Shown: positions 34,534 to 43,380 of the stretch, one piece after another
Numbering within the stretch: the first letter of the stretch is position 1
How the letters are laid out: each line of letters starts with the position of its first letter
Assembly: GCF_020539525.1 (NCBI RefSeq)
Contig: NZ_JACDXX010000010.1
Span: 62,001-126,000, forward strand
Source of the DNA: Pseudogemmobacter faecipullorum
GTDB lineage: Bacteria > Pseudomonadota > Alphaproteobacteria > Rhodobacterales > Rhodobacteraceae
DNA length: 64,000 bases
Direction of reading: 5' to 3'
Position numbers and translations under genes: made by a program
Notes under the pieces: model-generated
Seen by the model: the letters and a program-made list of their open reading frames with translations, nothing else
What the model was told of the DNA's origin: nothing
The model's database searches: none

Positions 34534-34968
34534 TCAGCGGGCCAGACGCCTGGCCCAGCCCCCGGCGGCGGCAATGATCTGGTCGCGAACAACACGGTGA
34601 AAATCGATCGGCTTACGATAGGGGTCGGCGATGTTCTTCTCGCCGTTCCATTTGTCGAACAGCATGGTGCGGCCCGAAAGCTGCGGGAAGCGTCGCATCA
34701 CTTCGCTGCGATGCCCGGCTTCCATCACCAGGATCAGATCATACTGGCTGCCCAGTTCGGCGGTGAGCTGACGGGCGATATGGCCGTCAAGGCTGATCCC
34801 GGCCTCAGCCGCGGCGATGCTGGCCTCTTTATCGGCCGCATGGCCGACCACTGCGGCCAGTCCGGCCGAGCCGATGGTCAGACCGGGCAGGCTGGCGGCC
34901 AGCGCCCGCTCGCCCAGAGGGGAGCGGCAGATATTGCCGACGCAGACCACAAGAACCGCATTAAACAT
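34534..34968 (-). CDS. Low-molecular-weight protein-tyrosine phosphatase (Wzb-like)
   Basis: A 144-residue enzyme with the P-loop VCVGNICRSP (nucleophile Cys9, Arg15) and the acid loop in DPYRKP near the C-terminus. ATG 34968 lies one base after the wza stop codon and starts the fold directly; a slightly longer frame overlapping wza is possible. It should dephosphorylate the tyrosine cluster of the Wzc-type kinase encoded next, cycling the export complex. Confidence 0.9.
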   Translation of the reverse strand: MFNAVLVVCVGNICRSPLGERALAASLPGLTIGSAGLAAVVGHAADKEASIAAAEAGISLDGHIARQLTAELGSQYDLILVMEAGHRSEVMRRFPQLSGRTMLFDKWNGEKNIADPYRKPIDFHRVVRDQIIAAAGGWARRLAR

Positions 34969-34969
34969 A

Positions 34970-36049
34970 TCAGCGGGTTCCGATCTCATCTGCCACGCGA
35001 GCGGTGGTGAAGGTCGGCAGCAGGCTTGAGATCAGGCGGTTCCAGCGATGCATTGGCGAGGAGGTCACATAGACCACGTCCTGCGGATGCAGCACGAACC
35101 GCGCCCCCAGCACATAGGCCACCGGGTTTGAGGCATCGAGCTGATAGACCGTCATCCCCATCCTGGTCTCGCGGAACACGAAGATGCCGCGCGCATCGGC
35201 ACTGTCTTCCTTCAGCCCGCCGACCCGGGTCACCGCCTGGGTCAGGGTGACATTCTCTTCGGTCAGATCCACCGTGGCAGGCTTGACCAGCTGGCCGAGC
35301 AGGAAGGCTTCCTGCTTTTCAAGTTTGGGCACGCTGACCACATCGCCCGGGCGCAGCAGCGGGTTATTGCCGCCCATGCCGCGCTTGAGGAAAGCATCCA
35401 GATCAACGGTATAGACCGCGCTGCCCCGGCGCACGGTCACGCCGCGCGGATCGGCAGTCTCTTTCAGACCGCCCGCGGCATCAATCGCATCCAGCAGCGT
35501 CAGCGGCATATCGGTCAGATGCTGGCGGTTCGGGCTGTCCACCTCGCCGGTGACCGAGACCGCCTGCGAGCGATAGGCCGCGACACGGACCTCGACCTGG
35601 GGATCGGGGATATATTCGCCCAGCCGTTTCATCAGATCGGTGCGGATCTGATCCGGGGTCCGGCCTTTGGCCTGGATCTGGCCGACATAGGGATAGAAGA
35701 AAGTGCCATCGGCCTGAACCCGCAGCCCGCCCTCGGCGGGGGTGCGGTTCATCCCGGCGGGCAGGGTCAGATCAGGATGCTCCCAGACCACGATATCCAT
35801 GACATCGCCAACGCCGACCCGGTAATCCCAGCTGCCGCCCGAGGGCATGGTGCTGCGCCCGCCCTCAAAATTCCGCGGCTTGCTGAAAGCATCCACATTA
35901 TCAGCGGTCAGGCGGACAATGGCGACATTGGTCGAGAGCTCTTCGACCTCGGTCTGCACCGCGGCATTGCGTACCGGAAAGTCGGTTTTCGTGACGTCAC
36001 AGCCTGCAAGGGAGATCAGGGAAACTGCGAGCATGGACCATTTAATCAT
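34970..36049 (-). CDS. Wza-type polysaccharide export lipoprotein
   Basis: A 359-residue outer-membrane lipoprotein. The lipobox LAGC has the lipidated Cys at residue 17. A Poly_export domain (WDYRVGVGDVMDIVVWEHPDL, about residues 74-94) is followed by SLBB-type repeats (AVSVTGEVDSPNRQHL, EAFLLGQLVKPATVDL). The C-terminal amphipathic helix of the Wza octamer corresponds to the MHRWNRLISSLLPTF region. It is first in the operon; AGGG lies before the ATG. Confidence 0.9.
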   Translation of the reverse strand: MIKWSMLAVSLISLAGCDVTKTDFPVRNAAVQTEVEELSTNVAIVRLTADNVDAFSKPRNFEGGRSTMPSGGSWDYRVGVGDVMDIVVWEHPDLTLPAGMNRTPAEGGLRVQADGTFFYPYVGQIQAKGRTPDQIRTDLMKRLGEYIPDPQVEVRVAAYRSQAVSVTGEVDSPNRQHLTDMPLTLLDAIDAAGGLKETADPRGVTVRRGSAVYTVDLDAFLKRGMGGNNPLLRPGDVVSVPKLEKQEAFLLGQLVKPATVDLTEENVTLTQAVTRVGGLKEDSADARGIFVFRETRMGMTVYQLDASNPVAYVLGARFVLHPQDVVYVTSSPMHRWNRLISSLLPTFTTARVADEIGTR

Positions 36050-36273
36050 CGAATCCCTATTCGGTTGGCCCGGCAGCGAGCAGATAGCAGGTTTCTGACT
36101 GGATAGGCGATGCCGTCGCCGCTGCCAATGGTTTCATCTCACCGGAAGGGGAATATCCGGGGCTATGCGGAAGAAAAACCCATGCTGTGGCAGCGACGGG
36201 CCTTCGGACTGTTCCGGGGCGGTGGATGGGCCTTGCCCCCGGACAGGGAAAGTAATGATGTATCTGAAATGCA

Positions 36274-37188
36274 TTAATATCCTGGTCCGGGACCTGGCCC
36301 TGTCCGCGGTGCCGCTCTGATGGTGGTGATGCCCGGGATCTGCGGTGCCGCGGCGCTTTGTCCGGCTCTGGCAGCCAGGCCGAGGCTCAGCGCCTGGGCC
36401 AGGCAGAGCGGCGCGGCAAGCGCGGCTGACAGGCTGCCCTCATGCCCGGGCACAGCGAACAGAACCTTTGCCGCCTTTGCCAGCGGCGACAGCGTGCTGT
36501 CGGCAATCGCGACCACAGGGGTGCCGCGCGCCTCTGCCTCGCCGAGGATCGGCAACAGCTCAGCGGCGGTGGAGCGCAGTGAGATTGCCATCAGCAGATC
36601 GCGGCTGGTCATCGAGCTGGCGATATAGGCTGAAAGCCCGCCGGACTGGCCAAGCATCACGCAGCGTTTGCCGGTCATCACCAGCTGGCAGCGCATCAGC
36701 TCGGCCACCGGCCGCGAGAGCATCTGGCCGAAAAGAAAGATTGTATCGGCCGCCTGCAGCAGTCGCGTCGTCTCGGCCAGGGCCTGCTGACTGATATTAT
36801 TCAGCAGCTCCTGCAGCGCGGCAATGTCGCGCAGCACCATATCGGCGAGCAGCCCCAGCTCGCCCCGGTTGCCCGGGGTGCTCAGCCCGGCAGAAAGGGC
36901 AGTGTCCCTGGCTTCAAACCCCGGTGCGGCCAAAGCAAGGCGGCTGCGGAACACCAGCTGCAGCTCTTTAAACCCCTGATAGCCAAGGCTCTGGGCAAAG
37001 CGCACGAAGCTGGAGGCATGGATATCGCAGCGCCCGGCAATCGCCGTCACCGGCCTGACTGCCACCTCATTGGGATTGCGGGTCAGAAAGACCGAAATCC
37101 GCTGAAAGGTCCTGCTCATCTGGTCATGGCGTTCATGGATTAGCCGGATCAGATCGTCATAATCCTGTGGGGCGGCGGGATCGGGCAT
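36274..37188 (-). CDS. MurR/RpiR-family transcriptional regulator
   Basis: A 304-residue regulator. The N-terminal HTH_6 domain (about 15-90, with RISVFLTRNPNEVAVRPVTAIAG and SSFVRFAQSLGYQGFKELQ) precedes a SIS sugar-isomerase-like domain (about 135-270, IFLFGQMLSRPVAELM and LLMAISLRSTAAE). ATG 37188 with GGAG eight bases upstream was chosen; the longer open frame is GC-driven. It is encoded 136 bases after the asparaginase gene on the same strand and may regulate it. Regulators of this family usually sense phosphosugars, so the link to asparagine use is uncertain. Confidence 0.82.
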   Translation of the reverse strand: MPDPAAPQDYDDLIRLIHERHDQMSRTFQRISVFLTRNPNEVAVRPVTAIAGRCDIHASSFVRFAQSLGYQGFKELQLVFRSRLALAAPGFEARDTALSAGLSTPGNRGELGLLADMVLRDIAALQELLNNISQQALAETTRLLQAADTIFLFGQMLSRPVAELMRCQLVMTGKRCVMLGQSGGLSAYIASSMTSRDLLMAISLRSTAAELLPILGEAEARGTPVVAIADSTLSPLAKAAKVLFAVPGHEGSLSAALAAPLCLAQALSLGLAARAGQSAAAPQIPGITTIRAAPRTGPGPGPGY

Positions 37189-37324
37189 GGCTATGGCTCC
37201 TGCCCGCAGCAGCATGGCTGAACCAGGGCGCCTGGTCCAGGGAATTTGTACTATACGGTTCAGTTTGTGCCCGGATAGCGCTGCGCCGGGCAGGGCTTTG
37301 CCCGCCCGGCGCAGCTGGCCCGGA

Positions 37325-38293
37325 TCAGCTGGCCCAGACCTCCAGGGCCTGGGCAAGGCTCTGGCCTGGTGCGGCGCTGACGAAAGCGGCGAGGATGCGC
37401 AGCCGGCCCGGCGAGAGATCACCGCCAAACAAAGCCCCCGCCGCCGCCATCGAGGTGCCGCCGCTGTCATTGCCATAGATCGGCCAGACCTCGCCCTCGC
37501 TGCAGCGGCTGGCGATGATCACCGGCTTGCCTGCCGCAACGAGGCGAGAGGTTGCCTGGGCCCAGCCATCGGGGAAATTGCCCCGGCCAAAGCCCTGCAG
37601 CACCACGGCGCCATAATCCCGGCTGCAGGCGAAATCGAGAAACTCTGCCCCGGCGCCAAAGGCCGCCGCGATCAGCGCCACCTCGCGCGGCTCATGCGCA
37701 GTGCCAAAGCCCGGGGCGCGGCGCGGCAGGGCGCGCAGGCTGACCCGGCCCTGATCGAGGGAGCCGATCTTGCCCAGATCGCCCGAGCGGAACGCATCGA
37801 CCCGGCTGGTATGGGCCTTGCGGACGGCGCGCGCGCCATGAATATCGCCCTCAAACACCACCACCACCCCGGCGGCACCGAGCGGCGCATAAGCGGCGGC
37901 GATCACCGCATCGCGCAGATTGCGCGGGCCGTCGCTGTCGGCCTCGCCGGCATGGCGCTGTGCCCCGGTCAGCACCACCGGCTTTTGCGGCGCCAGCAGA
38001 AACTCCAGCGCCCAGGCGGTGTCTTCCATCGTATCGGTGCCATGGGTCAGCACGAAACCATCATAATCTGCCATTTCGCGCTCAATCGCCCGGGCAAAGC
38101 CGAGCGCATCGCGCAGGCTCAGCGCGTTTGACCCCCTGGCCGGGAAGGGCAGCACATCGACACTGATTTCTGCCGGAAGCTCGATCCCCGCCATCAGCTC
38201 GGCACCGCTCAGCTTTGCCGTCACCGGCCCGCCCGGGGCGCTGGCATTGGAGGCAATAGTGCCCCCGGTCGACAAAAGCAGAATTCGTGCCAT
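37325..38293 (-). CDS. L-asparaginase family amidohydrolase
   Basis: A 322-residue asparaginase. Both catalytic triads are visible: STGGTIAS with the nucleophile Thr (about residue 11), HGTDTMEDTA with the Thr-Asp pair (about residue 83), and Lys in VRKAHTSRVDAF (about residue 155). TGAQRH follows the second motif. It hydrolyses asparagine (perhaps glutamine) to the acid and ammonia. ATG 38293 begins the fold, and GGGA lies eight bases upstream. There is no clear signal peptide, so it is predicted cytoplasmic (type I-like). Confidence 0.9.
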   Translation of the reverse strand: MARILLLSTGGTIASNASAPGGPVTAKLSGAELMAGIELPAEISVDVLPFPARGSNALSLRDALGFARAIEREMADYDGFVLTHGTDTMEDTAWALEFLLAPQKPVVLTGAQRHAGEADSDGPRNLRDAVIAAAYAPLGAAGVVVVFEGDIHGARAVRKAHTSRVDAFRSGDLGKIGSLDQGRVSLRALPRRAPGFGTAHEPREVALIAAAFGAGAEFLDFACSRDYGAVVLQGFGRGNFPDGWAQATSRLVAAGKPVIIASRCSEGEVWPIYGNDSGGTSMAAAGALFGGDLSPGRLRILAAFVSAAPGQSLAQALEVWAS

Positions 38294-38520
38294 CAGATCA
38301 TTCCCCATTGCAGGCCTTGCAGGCCAGAGGGCGCGGATTGTGCTGCAGGCAGCGGGGCTGTCAAGCCCGCGCGCCCCGGAACCTGTGCCAGCCGCGGCAG
38401 GTTTCGCCCATGCCCGCTCAGCAAACTTGACCGGAGCCGGACCTGCCCCCAACAATCACGGCTGGGGCGCGGTCCGGGCCGCCGGCACCAGGTGTTGTAG
38501 CAATCGTATTGAGGGTCGCC

Positions 38521-40914
38521 ATGCCACAGCCATCTTTACCCGGTTCACTTACCGAAGGCCCGGGCGTGGCCGGGGGGGAAAGTCGCGCCGATCCGGGTCA
38601 GCTGCTGCGCCTGGCCGCAGGCCTGGTGATCGCCGCGGTGCTGATCAGCGGGCTCTATCTCGGCCAGGGGGTGCTGATCCCGCTGGCCATCGCTTTCCTG
38701 ATCAGCTTCGCGCTCGGCCCGCTGGTCACCTTGCTGGGGCGGATCGGCCTGCCGCGCCTGCTCTCGGTCTGTATCGTCATGGTGATTGTCGGCGCTTTCA
38801 TCGCCGGCCTCGCGCTGCTCGTCGCCTCACAGGTGCGTACCCTCAGCGCCGAACTGCCGACCTATCAGAGCACGATCCGCGGCAAAATCTCGGAGATTAC
38901 CGAGAATATGCGCGGTCCCGGCTTTCTTGACGGCGCGCTCGATACCTTCGGCGTGGTCCAGGACGAGGTGAGCCATGCTGCTCCGGGCAGCGAAGGCCCC
39001 GGGGTGCAGCGGGTTGAGATGGTGCCTGCGCCGCGGTCGCCCTTTGAAACCGCCATTGCCTGGCTCGTGCCGGCGCTTGAGCCGATTGCCACCGCCGGTA
39101 TCGTGCTGGTCTTCGTCTTTCTGGTGCTGCTCGACCGCGGTGATCTGCGCGACCGGCTGATCCGGCTGATGGGCGGCAATCTGCACCGCTCGACCGATGC
39201 TCTGGAAGAGGCGGGGCGGCGGATCTCAAAATATCTGCTGATGCAGGTGGTGGTGAATGTCACCTATGCCATTCCGATGGCGCTGGGGCTGTGGTTCATC
39301 GGCGTGCCGGGCTGGATCCTCTGGGGGGCGCTGGCGGCGCTGATGCGCTTCATCCCCTATCTCGGGCCGCTGCTCTCGGCGTTCTTCCCGCTGTCGCTGG
39401 CCTTTGCCGTCGATCCGGGCTGGGATATGCTGATCTGGACCGGGGCGCTGATCCTGCTGCTGGAGCTGATCAGCAATAATATCGTCGAGCCTCTGCTCTA
39501 TGGCACCTCGACCGGGCTCTCGGCGATTTCGCTGATCGCCGCCGCCACATTCTGGACTGCGCTCTGGGGGCCGATTGGCCTGATCCTCTCGACCCCGCTG
39601 ACGGTCTGTCTGCTGGTTTTGGGGCGCAATCTGCCACAGCTGCAGTTCTTTGAGGTGCTGCTGGGCTCGACCCCGGTTCTCGATGTGCCGACCCGGATCT
39701 ATCAGCGCCTGATCGCTGATGATGCCGAGGAAGCGATCGAGATCGTCGACCAGGTGATTGCAGAGGGCGATGTCATCGCCTTTTACGATGGCTATGGCAT
39801 CGATGTTTTGCGCCATGTCAGCGATGATTACCTTGCCAATGCCCGGGTCGGGCACCGGCTGCGCGTCGCCAATGGCATGGATATGCTGCTCGATGATCTG
39901 CGCGCCGGATATCGCCCCGAAACAGCCGTCGAAACCCCGCCGCGCATCGCCTGTATCGGCGGCAAATGGGAGATCGACAGCGTCGCTTGCGAAATGCTGG
40001 TCCATGCGCTGGAACTGCGCGGCCTGGCCGCGATCCAGCGCCGCGAGGCGGTGGTGACGGCGCGCCATGTCGATAAAATGGCGCTGGAGGGCATTGAGGT
40101 GGTCTGCCTCAGCTATTTCAGCCGCGAGCCGGAAAAGCCGATCCGCGCCTTCTGCCGCCGGTTGCGCCAGCGCTGGCCCGGGATCCGCATCGTCGTTGCT
40201 TTGTGGAATGCCCCCGGCGCGCTGATCGACAGCAACCGTATTCACGATCTTGGCGCGGATGAAGTGGTCACTTCGGTTGAGGAGGCTTTGCACCGTTTGC
40301 GCCGGATGCTGACGCCCGAAGAGGCTTTGCAGGATCAGATCGCGCCTGCGCCGGAAAATGACGCCGAGCGGGTCGAGGCGCTGCAGGAAAGCGAGGTGCT
40401 GCAGGGCGGCTCGCGCGAAGAGCTTGACGCCCTCGCCAAACGCGCCTCTCAGGTGTTTGACGTTAAATTCGCGGTGATTTCGGCAATTGATGCCGAGACC
40501 GAATTTATCATCGGCCAGAGCATGGACCTGCCGGGCCGGCGCACCACGGATGGCACCGATATGATCACCATGCCCCGCGATGAGGCGATCTGTGACCATG
40601 TGGTCGGCTCGGGCGAGCTGCTGGTGGTCAATGACACCCGCCGCGACCCGCGCTTTGCCGATCACCCGGCAATCCAGCTCTGGAATACCCGCTTCTATGC
40701 CGGAGCACCTTTGGCTGATGGCCAGGGGCGGGTCTTCGGTGCGCTCTGTCTGCTCGATACCGATCCGCGCAAACTCGGCGATGAGGAGCTGACCCTGCTG
40801 GCCGCGATGGCGGCGGATGTGGTCTCGCTGATCACCGGTGATGAGGCGGTCGAGCCCGGGCCGGTGCGCAGCGATCCCGCCAGCTTGACCGTGGGCCAGA
40901 CCGTGCCCGACTGA
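38521..40914 (+). CDS. PerM/AI-2E-type membrane protein fused to a Rossmann/B12-binding-like domain and a GAF domain
   Basis: A 797-residue fusion. Residues 20-375 are a PerM/AI-2E-type membrane domain with about eight helices and the family-typical AALMRFIPYLGPLLSAFFPLSLAF and LISNNIVEPLLYGTSTGLS. A helical linker (375-470) is followed by an alpha/beta domain (about 476-595, IACIGGKWEIDSVACEMLVHALELRGL) that looks like a B12-binding-type Rossmann fold but shows no DxHxxG cobalamin motif. A GAF domain ends it (about 625-775; ICDHVVGSGELLVVND, DPRFADHP, GALCLLDTDPRKL). ATG 38521 with GAGGG upstream is preferred over an upstream TTG. The substrate is unknown; control of transport by ligand binding to the GAF domain is inference. 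Confidence 0.8.
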   Translation: MPQPSLPGSLTEGPGVAGGESRADPGQLLRLAAGLVIAAVLISGLYLGQGVLIPLAIAFLISFALGPLVTLLGRIGLPRLLSVCIVMVIVGAFIAGLALLVASQVRTLSAELPTYQSTIRGKISEITENMRGPGFLDGALDTFGVVQDEVSHAAPGSEGPGVQRVEMVPAPRSPFETAIAWLVPALEPIATAGIVLVFVFLVLLDRGDLRDRLIRLMGGNLHRSTDALEEAGRRISKYLLMQVVVNVTYAIPMALGLWFIGVPGWILWGALAALMRFIPYLGPLLSAFFPLSLAFAVDPGWDMLIWTGALILLLELISNNIVEPLLYGTSTGLSAISLIAAATFWTALWGPIGLILSTPLTVCLLVLGRNLPQLQFFEVLLGSTPVLDVPTRIYQRLIADDAEEAIEIVDQVIAEGDVIAFYDGYGIDVLRHVSDDYLANARVGHRLRVANGMDMLLDDLRAGYRPETAVETPPRIACIGGKWEIDSVACEMLVHALELRGLAAIQRREAVVTARHVDKMALEGIEVVCLSYFSREPEKPIRAFCRRLRQRWPGIRIVVALWNAPGALIDSNRIHDLGADEVVTSVEEALHRLRRMLTPEEALQDQIAPAPENDAERVEALQESEVLQGGSREELDALAKRASQVFDVKFAVISAIDAETEFIIGQSMDLPGRRTTDGTDMITMPRDEAICDHVVGSGELLVVNDTRRDPRFADHPAIQLWNTRFYAGAPLADGQGRVFGALCLLDTDPRKLGDEELTLLAAMAADVVSLITGDEAVEPGPVRSDPASLTVGQTVPD

Positions 40915-41088
40915 GCCAGAGGCTGAACTAAGACAGGGCCAGCCCTCGCCCGCTGCCGGTTTAAGCCAGGCCCCGGGCGAAACAGGGCGCAATGTTCAGA
41001 TAATCTTTACCTCTCCGGCCCTGACCCCGGACAGGAGGGAGCGGCGCAGCGCCAGCGGCCCCGCTTTGCGGGCGGATCCCCTCAGACA

Positions 41089-41102
41089 TTCCCCGCGGGG
41101 AG
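41089..41102. repeat. Outlying imperfect copy of the par palindrome
   Basis: TTCCCCGCGGGGAG, one end base off the TTCCCCGCGGGGAA consensus, in a 271-base intergenic region some 28 kb from the par cluster. It could be a remote ParB site or chance in GC-rich DNA. Confidence 0.3.
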
Positions 41103-41131
41103 GGGGAATATCGGGATTTACGGCCCTGGGG

Positions 41132-41173
41132 GGCGCGCGCGCTTGCGGTCAGGCAGCACGCGGCGCGCGCGCC
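41132..41173. other. GC-alternating inverted repeat in the gap after the membrane-fusion gene
   Basis: GGCGCGCGCGC (41132-41142) and GCGCGCGCGCC (41163-41173) form a perfect 11-base stem with a 20-base loop, followed on the plus strand by GGGGGCCTTTT. It may be a plus-strand terminator, although it is 218 bases after the gene. The alternating CG tracts also favour Z-DNA. Confidence 0.4.
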
Positions 41174-41185
41174 GGGGGCCTTTTA

Positions 41186-43234
41186 TCAGCGCAGCATGGC
41201 CGCGGTATTGCCGCCATCGACGGTAATCACCGCCCCGGTTGAGGTGCGGGCGCGGATCAGCGCCACGGTGGCCTCGGCCACATCGGCCGCGGTGACCTCG
41301 CGCTTCAGCAGATTGCCGCGCATATAGACCTCAGGCGTCACGCCCCGGGCTTTTGCCCGCTCCTCAATCATCGCATCGGTCATCAGCCCGGTGCGGATCC
41401 GGTCGGGATTGACCGCATTCGAGGTGATGCCATCCGCCGCATGTTCCACGGCATATTGCTTCATCAGCGCCATCAGCGCGGCTTTCGACGTGCCATAGGG
41501 GCCGAAATCGGGGCCGGGGTTCACCGCCTGTTTCGAGACATTAAACAACAGCGCCCCGCCGGTCTGCTGCTTCTGCATCACCTTCACCACGGCGCGTGCC
41601 GTGTAATGATGCGCCCAGAAGTTCAGCTCAAACGCCGCGCGGAAGTCCTGATCCGAAACTTCGGTCAGCGCGCCCTGCCAGGCTGCACCGGCATTGGAGA
41701 CCAGTATATCCACGCCGCCAAAGCTCAGCGCCACCCTGGCAATCGCCGCCTCAACCGCTGCCGCATCGGTCAGATCAACGCCGATGCCGATGCCGCCCAG
41801 ACGCTTTGCCGCCGCCTCAGCCGCTTCTGCGTCAATATCGAGCAGCGCCACCTCTGCCCCCTCAGCGCGCAAAGCCCCGGCCATGGCCAGGCCCAGCCCG
41901 CCTGCGCCGCCGGTGATGACCGCCACCTGACGGGTCAGCGGCTTTTCCGCCAGTTTTTTCAGCTTCACCTGCTCCAGCGACCAGTATTCCAGATCGAACA
42001 GGTCTTGCTCGGACAAAGCCTCGAAGCGGTCGATGCCCTCGGCGCCGCGAATGACTTCGATGGTGGCCTCGGCCACATCGGCCCCGATCAGCGCCGCTTT
42101 GCGGGTGGGTCCGGCGGCAAAGAGGCCCAGCCCCTCGACGTAGAACACGCGCGGCATCGGGTCGAGCATGGTCTTATGGCCGCCGACGCGGGCATTGTTG
42201 CGGCTGAAATAGGCGGTGTAATCCGCGATATACTCAGCCACTTTCTGGCGTACGAGCCCGGCCCATCCGGCCAGGTCACCCGCTTTCGGCGCCGGCAGGG
42301 CAATGCCAAAGCGCTTGATATGGATGACATGTTCCGGGGTGGCATTGCCGCGCCGGGTCAGATCGCCGACATTTTCCGCGCCGCAGAAGTCGAGGATGGC
42401 CTGGCTGGAGCGGTGCTCCATGACAAAGCGCTTCGGCTCGCCCTCGCGCGCGCCGGGCAGCGCCAGGGCACCGCGCAGGATCGGGGCGACCTCGGCCGGA
42501 GTGGCCAGGTCTGAGAGCGCCGGGGCGGTGCCGAAGGGCTTCGGATTGCCCGCCGCAATCCGGGTCTCGGCCCGGGTGATCGCCTCGATCATCGCCTCAT
42601 AGCTGATGCGGGGATCATCGGACCAGGTGAAGATGCCATGTTTCAGCAGGATCATCCCGGCGGCATCGGGGCGGGCCTGATAGGCCTGATGGCAGACCTT
42701 GGCGAGGTCAAAGCCCGGCATGACATAGGGGACGATGATGAATTCGGGGAAGAGTTCCCGGATGATCGCCTCGCCCCGGGGCTGGTTGGTCAGCGCCACA
42801 ATGGCATTGGCATGGGTGTGATCGACATGGCGGAAGGGCAGGATGGCATGCAGGATCGCCTCGACCGAAGGGTTGGGCGAGGCGGGATCGAGCAGCAGCC
42901 GGCGCTGCAGCATCACCATGTCATCATCGGACAGGCTCTCGTAGCCGACCATGGCCTTCAGCCCGGCAAGCCGCAAAGCCGGCAGGCCCGGTGGCTCGAT
43001 CTGGCCCATATCCCAGCCCGAGCCCTTGACGCAGAGCACCTCAACCGGGGTGCCGTCATGGTCGTTCAGGGTTGTCTTCACCGAGGTATTGCCGCCGCCA
43101 TGCAGCACCAGCTGCGGCACCTGGCCCAAGAGCCGCGTGGTCCAGGTCCGGATCGCCACATCGCGGTTCACCCCCGCTTTGACATAGGCATCGACGGTGC
43201 GGGTGAACGCTTCATCTGACCACAGGGATTGCAT
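41186..43234 (-). CDS. Bifunctional class II aldolase / short-chain dehydrogenase (RhaD/RhaEW-like)
   Basis: A 682-residue fusion. The N-terminal class II aldolase/adducin-like part (about 1-400) has LVLHGGGNTSVK, the metal-site HVDHTHANAIVAL and LLKHGIFTW. The C-terminal SDR (about 435-682) has GGAGGLGLAMAGAL, SNAGAAWQG, and catalytic YGTSKAA (YxxxK). Homologues split rhamnulose-1-phosphate-type ketose phosphates into dihydroxyacetone phosphate and an aldehyde that the SDR oxidises. No rhamnose isomerase or FGGY kinase is nearby, so the actual sugar is uncertain. It is divergent from a SorC regulator, with paired operator sites between them. GGAGG precedes ATG 43234. Confidence 0.85.
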   Translation of the reverse strand: MQSLWSDEAFTRTVDAYVKAGVNRDVAIRTWTTRLLGQVPQLVLHGGGNTSVKTTLNDHDGTPVEVLCVKGSGWDMGQIEPPGLPALRLAGLKAMVGYESLSDDDMVMLQRRLLLDPASPNPSVEAILHAILPFRHVDHTHANAIVALTNQPRGEAIIRELFPEFIIVPYVMPGFDLAKVCHQAYQARPDAAGMILLKHGIFTWSDDPRISYEAMIEAITRAETRIAAGNPKPFGTAPALSDLATPAEVAPILRGALALPGAREGEPKRFVMEHRSSQAILDFCGAENVGDLTRRGNATPEHVIHIKRFGIALPAPKAGDLAGWAGLVRQKVAEYIADYTAYFSRNNARVGGHKTMLDPMPRVFYVEGLGLFAAGPTRKAALIGADVAEATIEVIRGAEGIDRFEALSEQDLFDLEYWSLEQVKLKKLAEKPLTRQVAVITGGAGGLGLAMAGALRAEGAEVALLDIDAEAAEAAAKRLGGIGIGVDLTDAAAVEAAIARVALSFGGVDILVSNAGAAWQGALTEVSDQDFRAAFELNFWAHHYTARAVVKVMQKQQTGGALLFNVSKQAVNPGPDFGPYGTSKAALMALMKQYAVEHAADGITSNAVNPDRIRTGLMTDAMIEERAKARGVTPEVYMRGNLLKREVTAADVAEATVALIRARTSTGAVITVDGGNTAAMLR

Positions 43235-43269
43235 TGGTCATCCTCCTTCAGGCGTGGGGCAGCGGTTTT

Positions 43270-43301
43270 TGTCAAATGACAGCATTGTATGTCAAAGGTC
43301 A
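43270..43301. promoter_or_regulatory. Paired SorC-type operator, aldolase/regulator divergent promoter
   Basis: TGTCAAATGACA (43270-43281, perfect palindrome) and TGTCAAAGGTCA (43290-43301), start to start 20 bases. The same paired layout recurs at 50128-50159 and 53062-53094. Confidence 0.65.
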
Positions 43302-43380
43302 ACAGCTGCGATGGGGAATGCCTGGCGCTGGCAGAGGAAACATGCCAAACCGGAGCAGCGGGCAAGAGGCTGAGAGTGAA

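Noticed and set aside
41132-41173. Strong intrinsic terminator for the PerM-GAF fusion gene
   Set aside because: The stem is good but has a 20-base loop and lies over 200 bases from the stop, with only a short T-run; reported as an inverted repeat instead.
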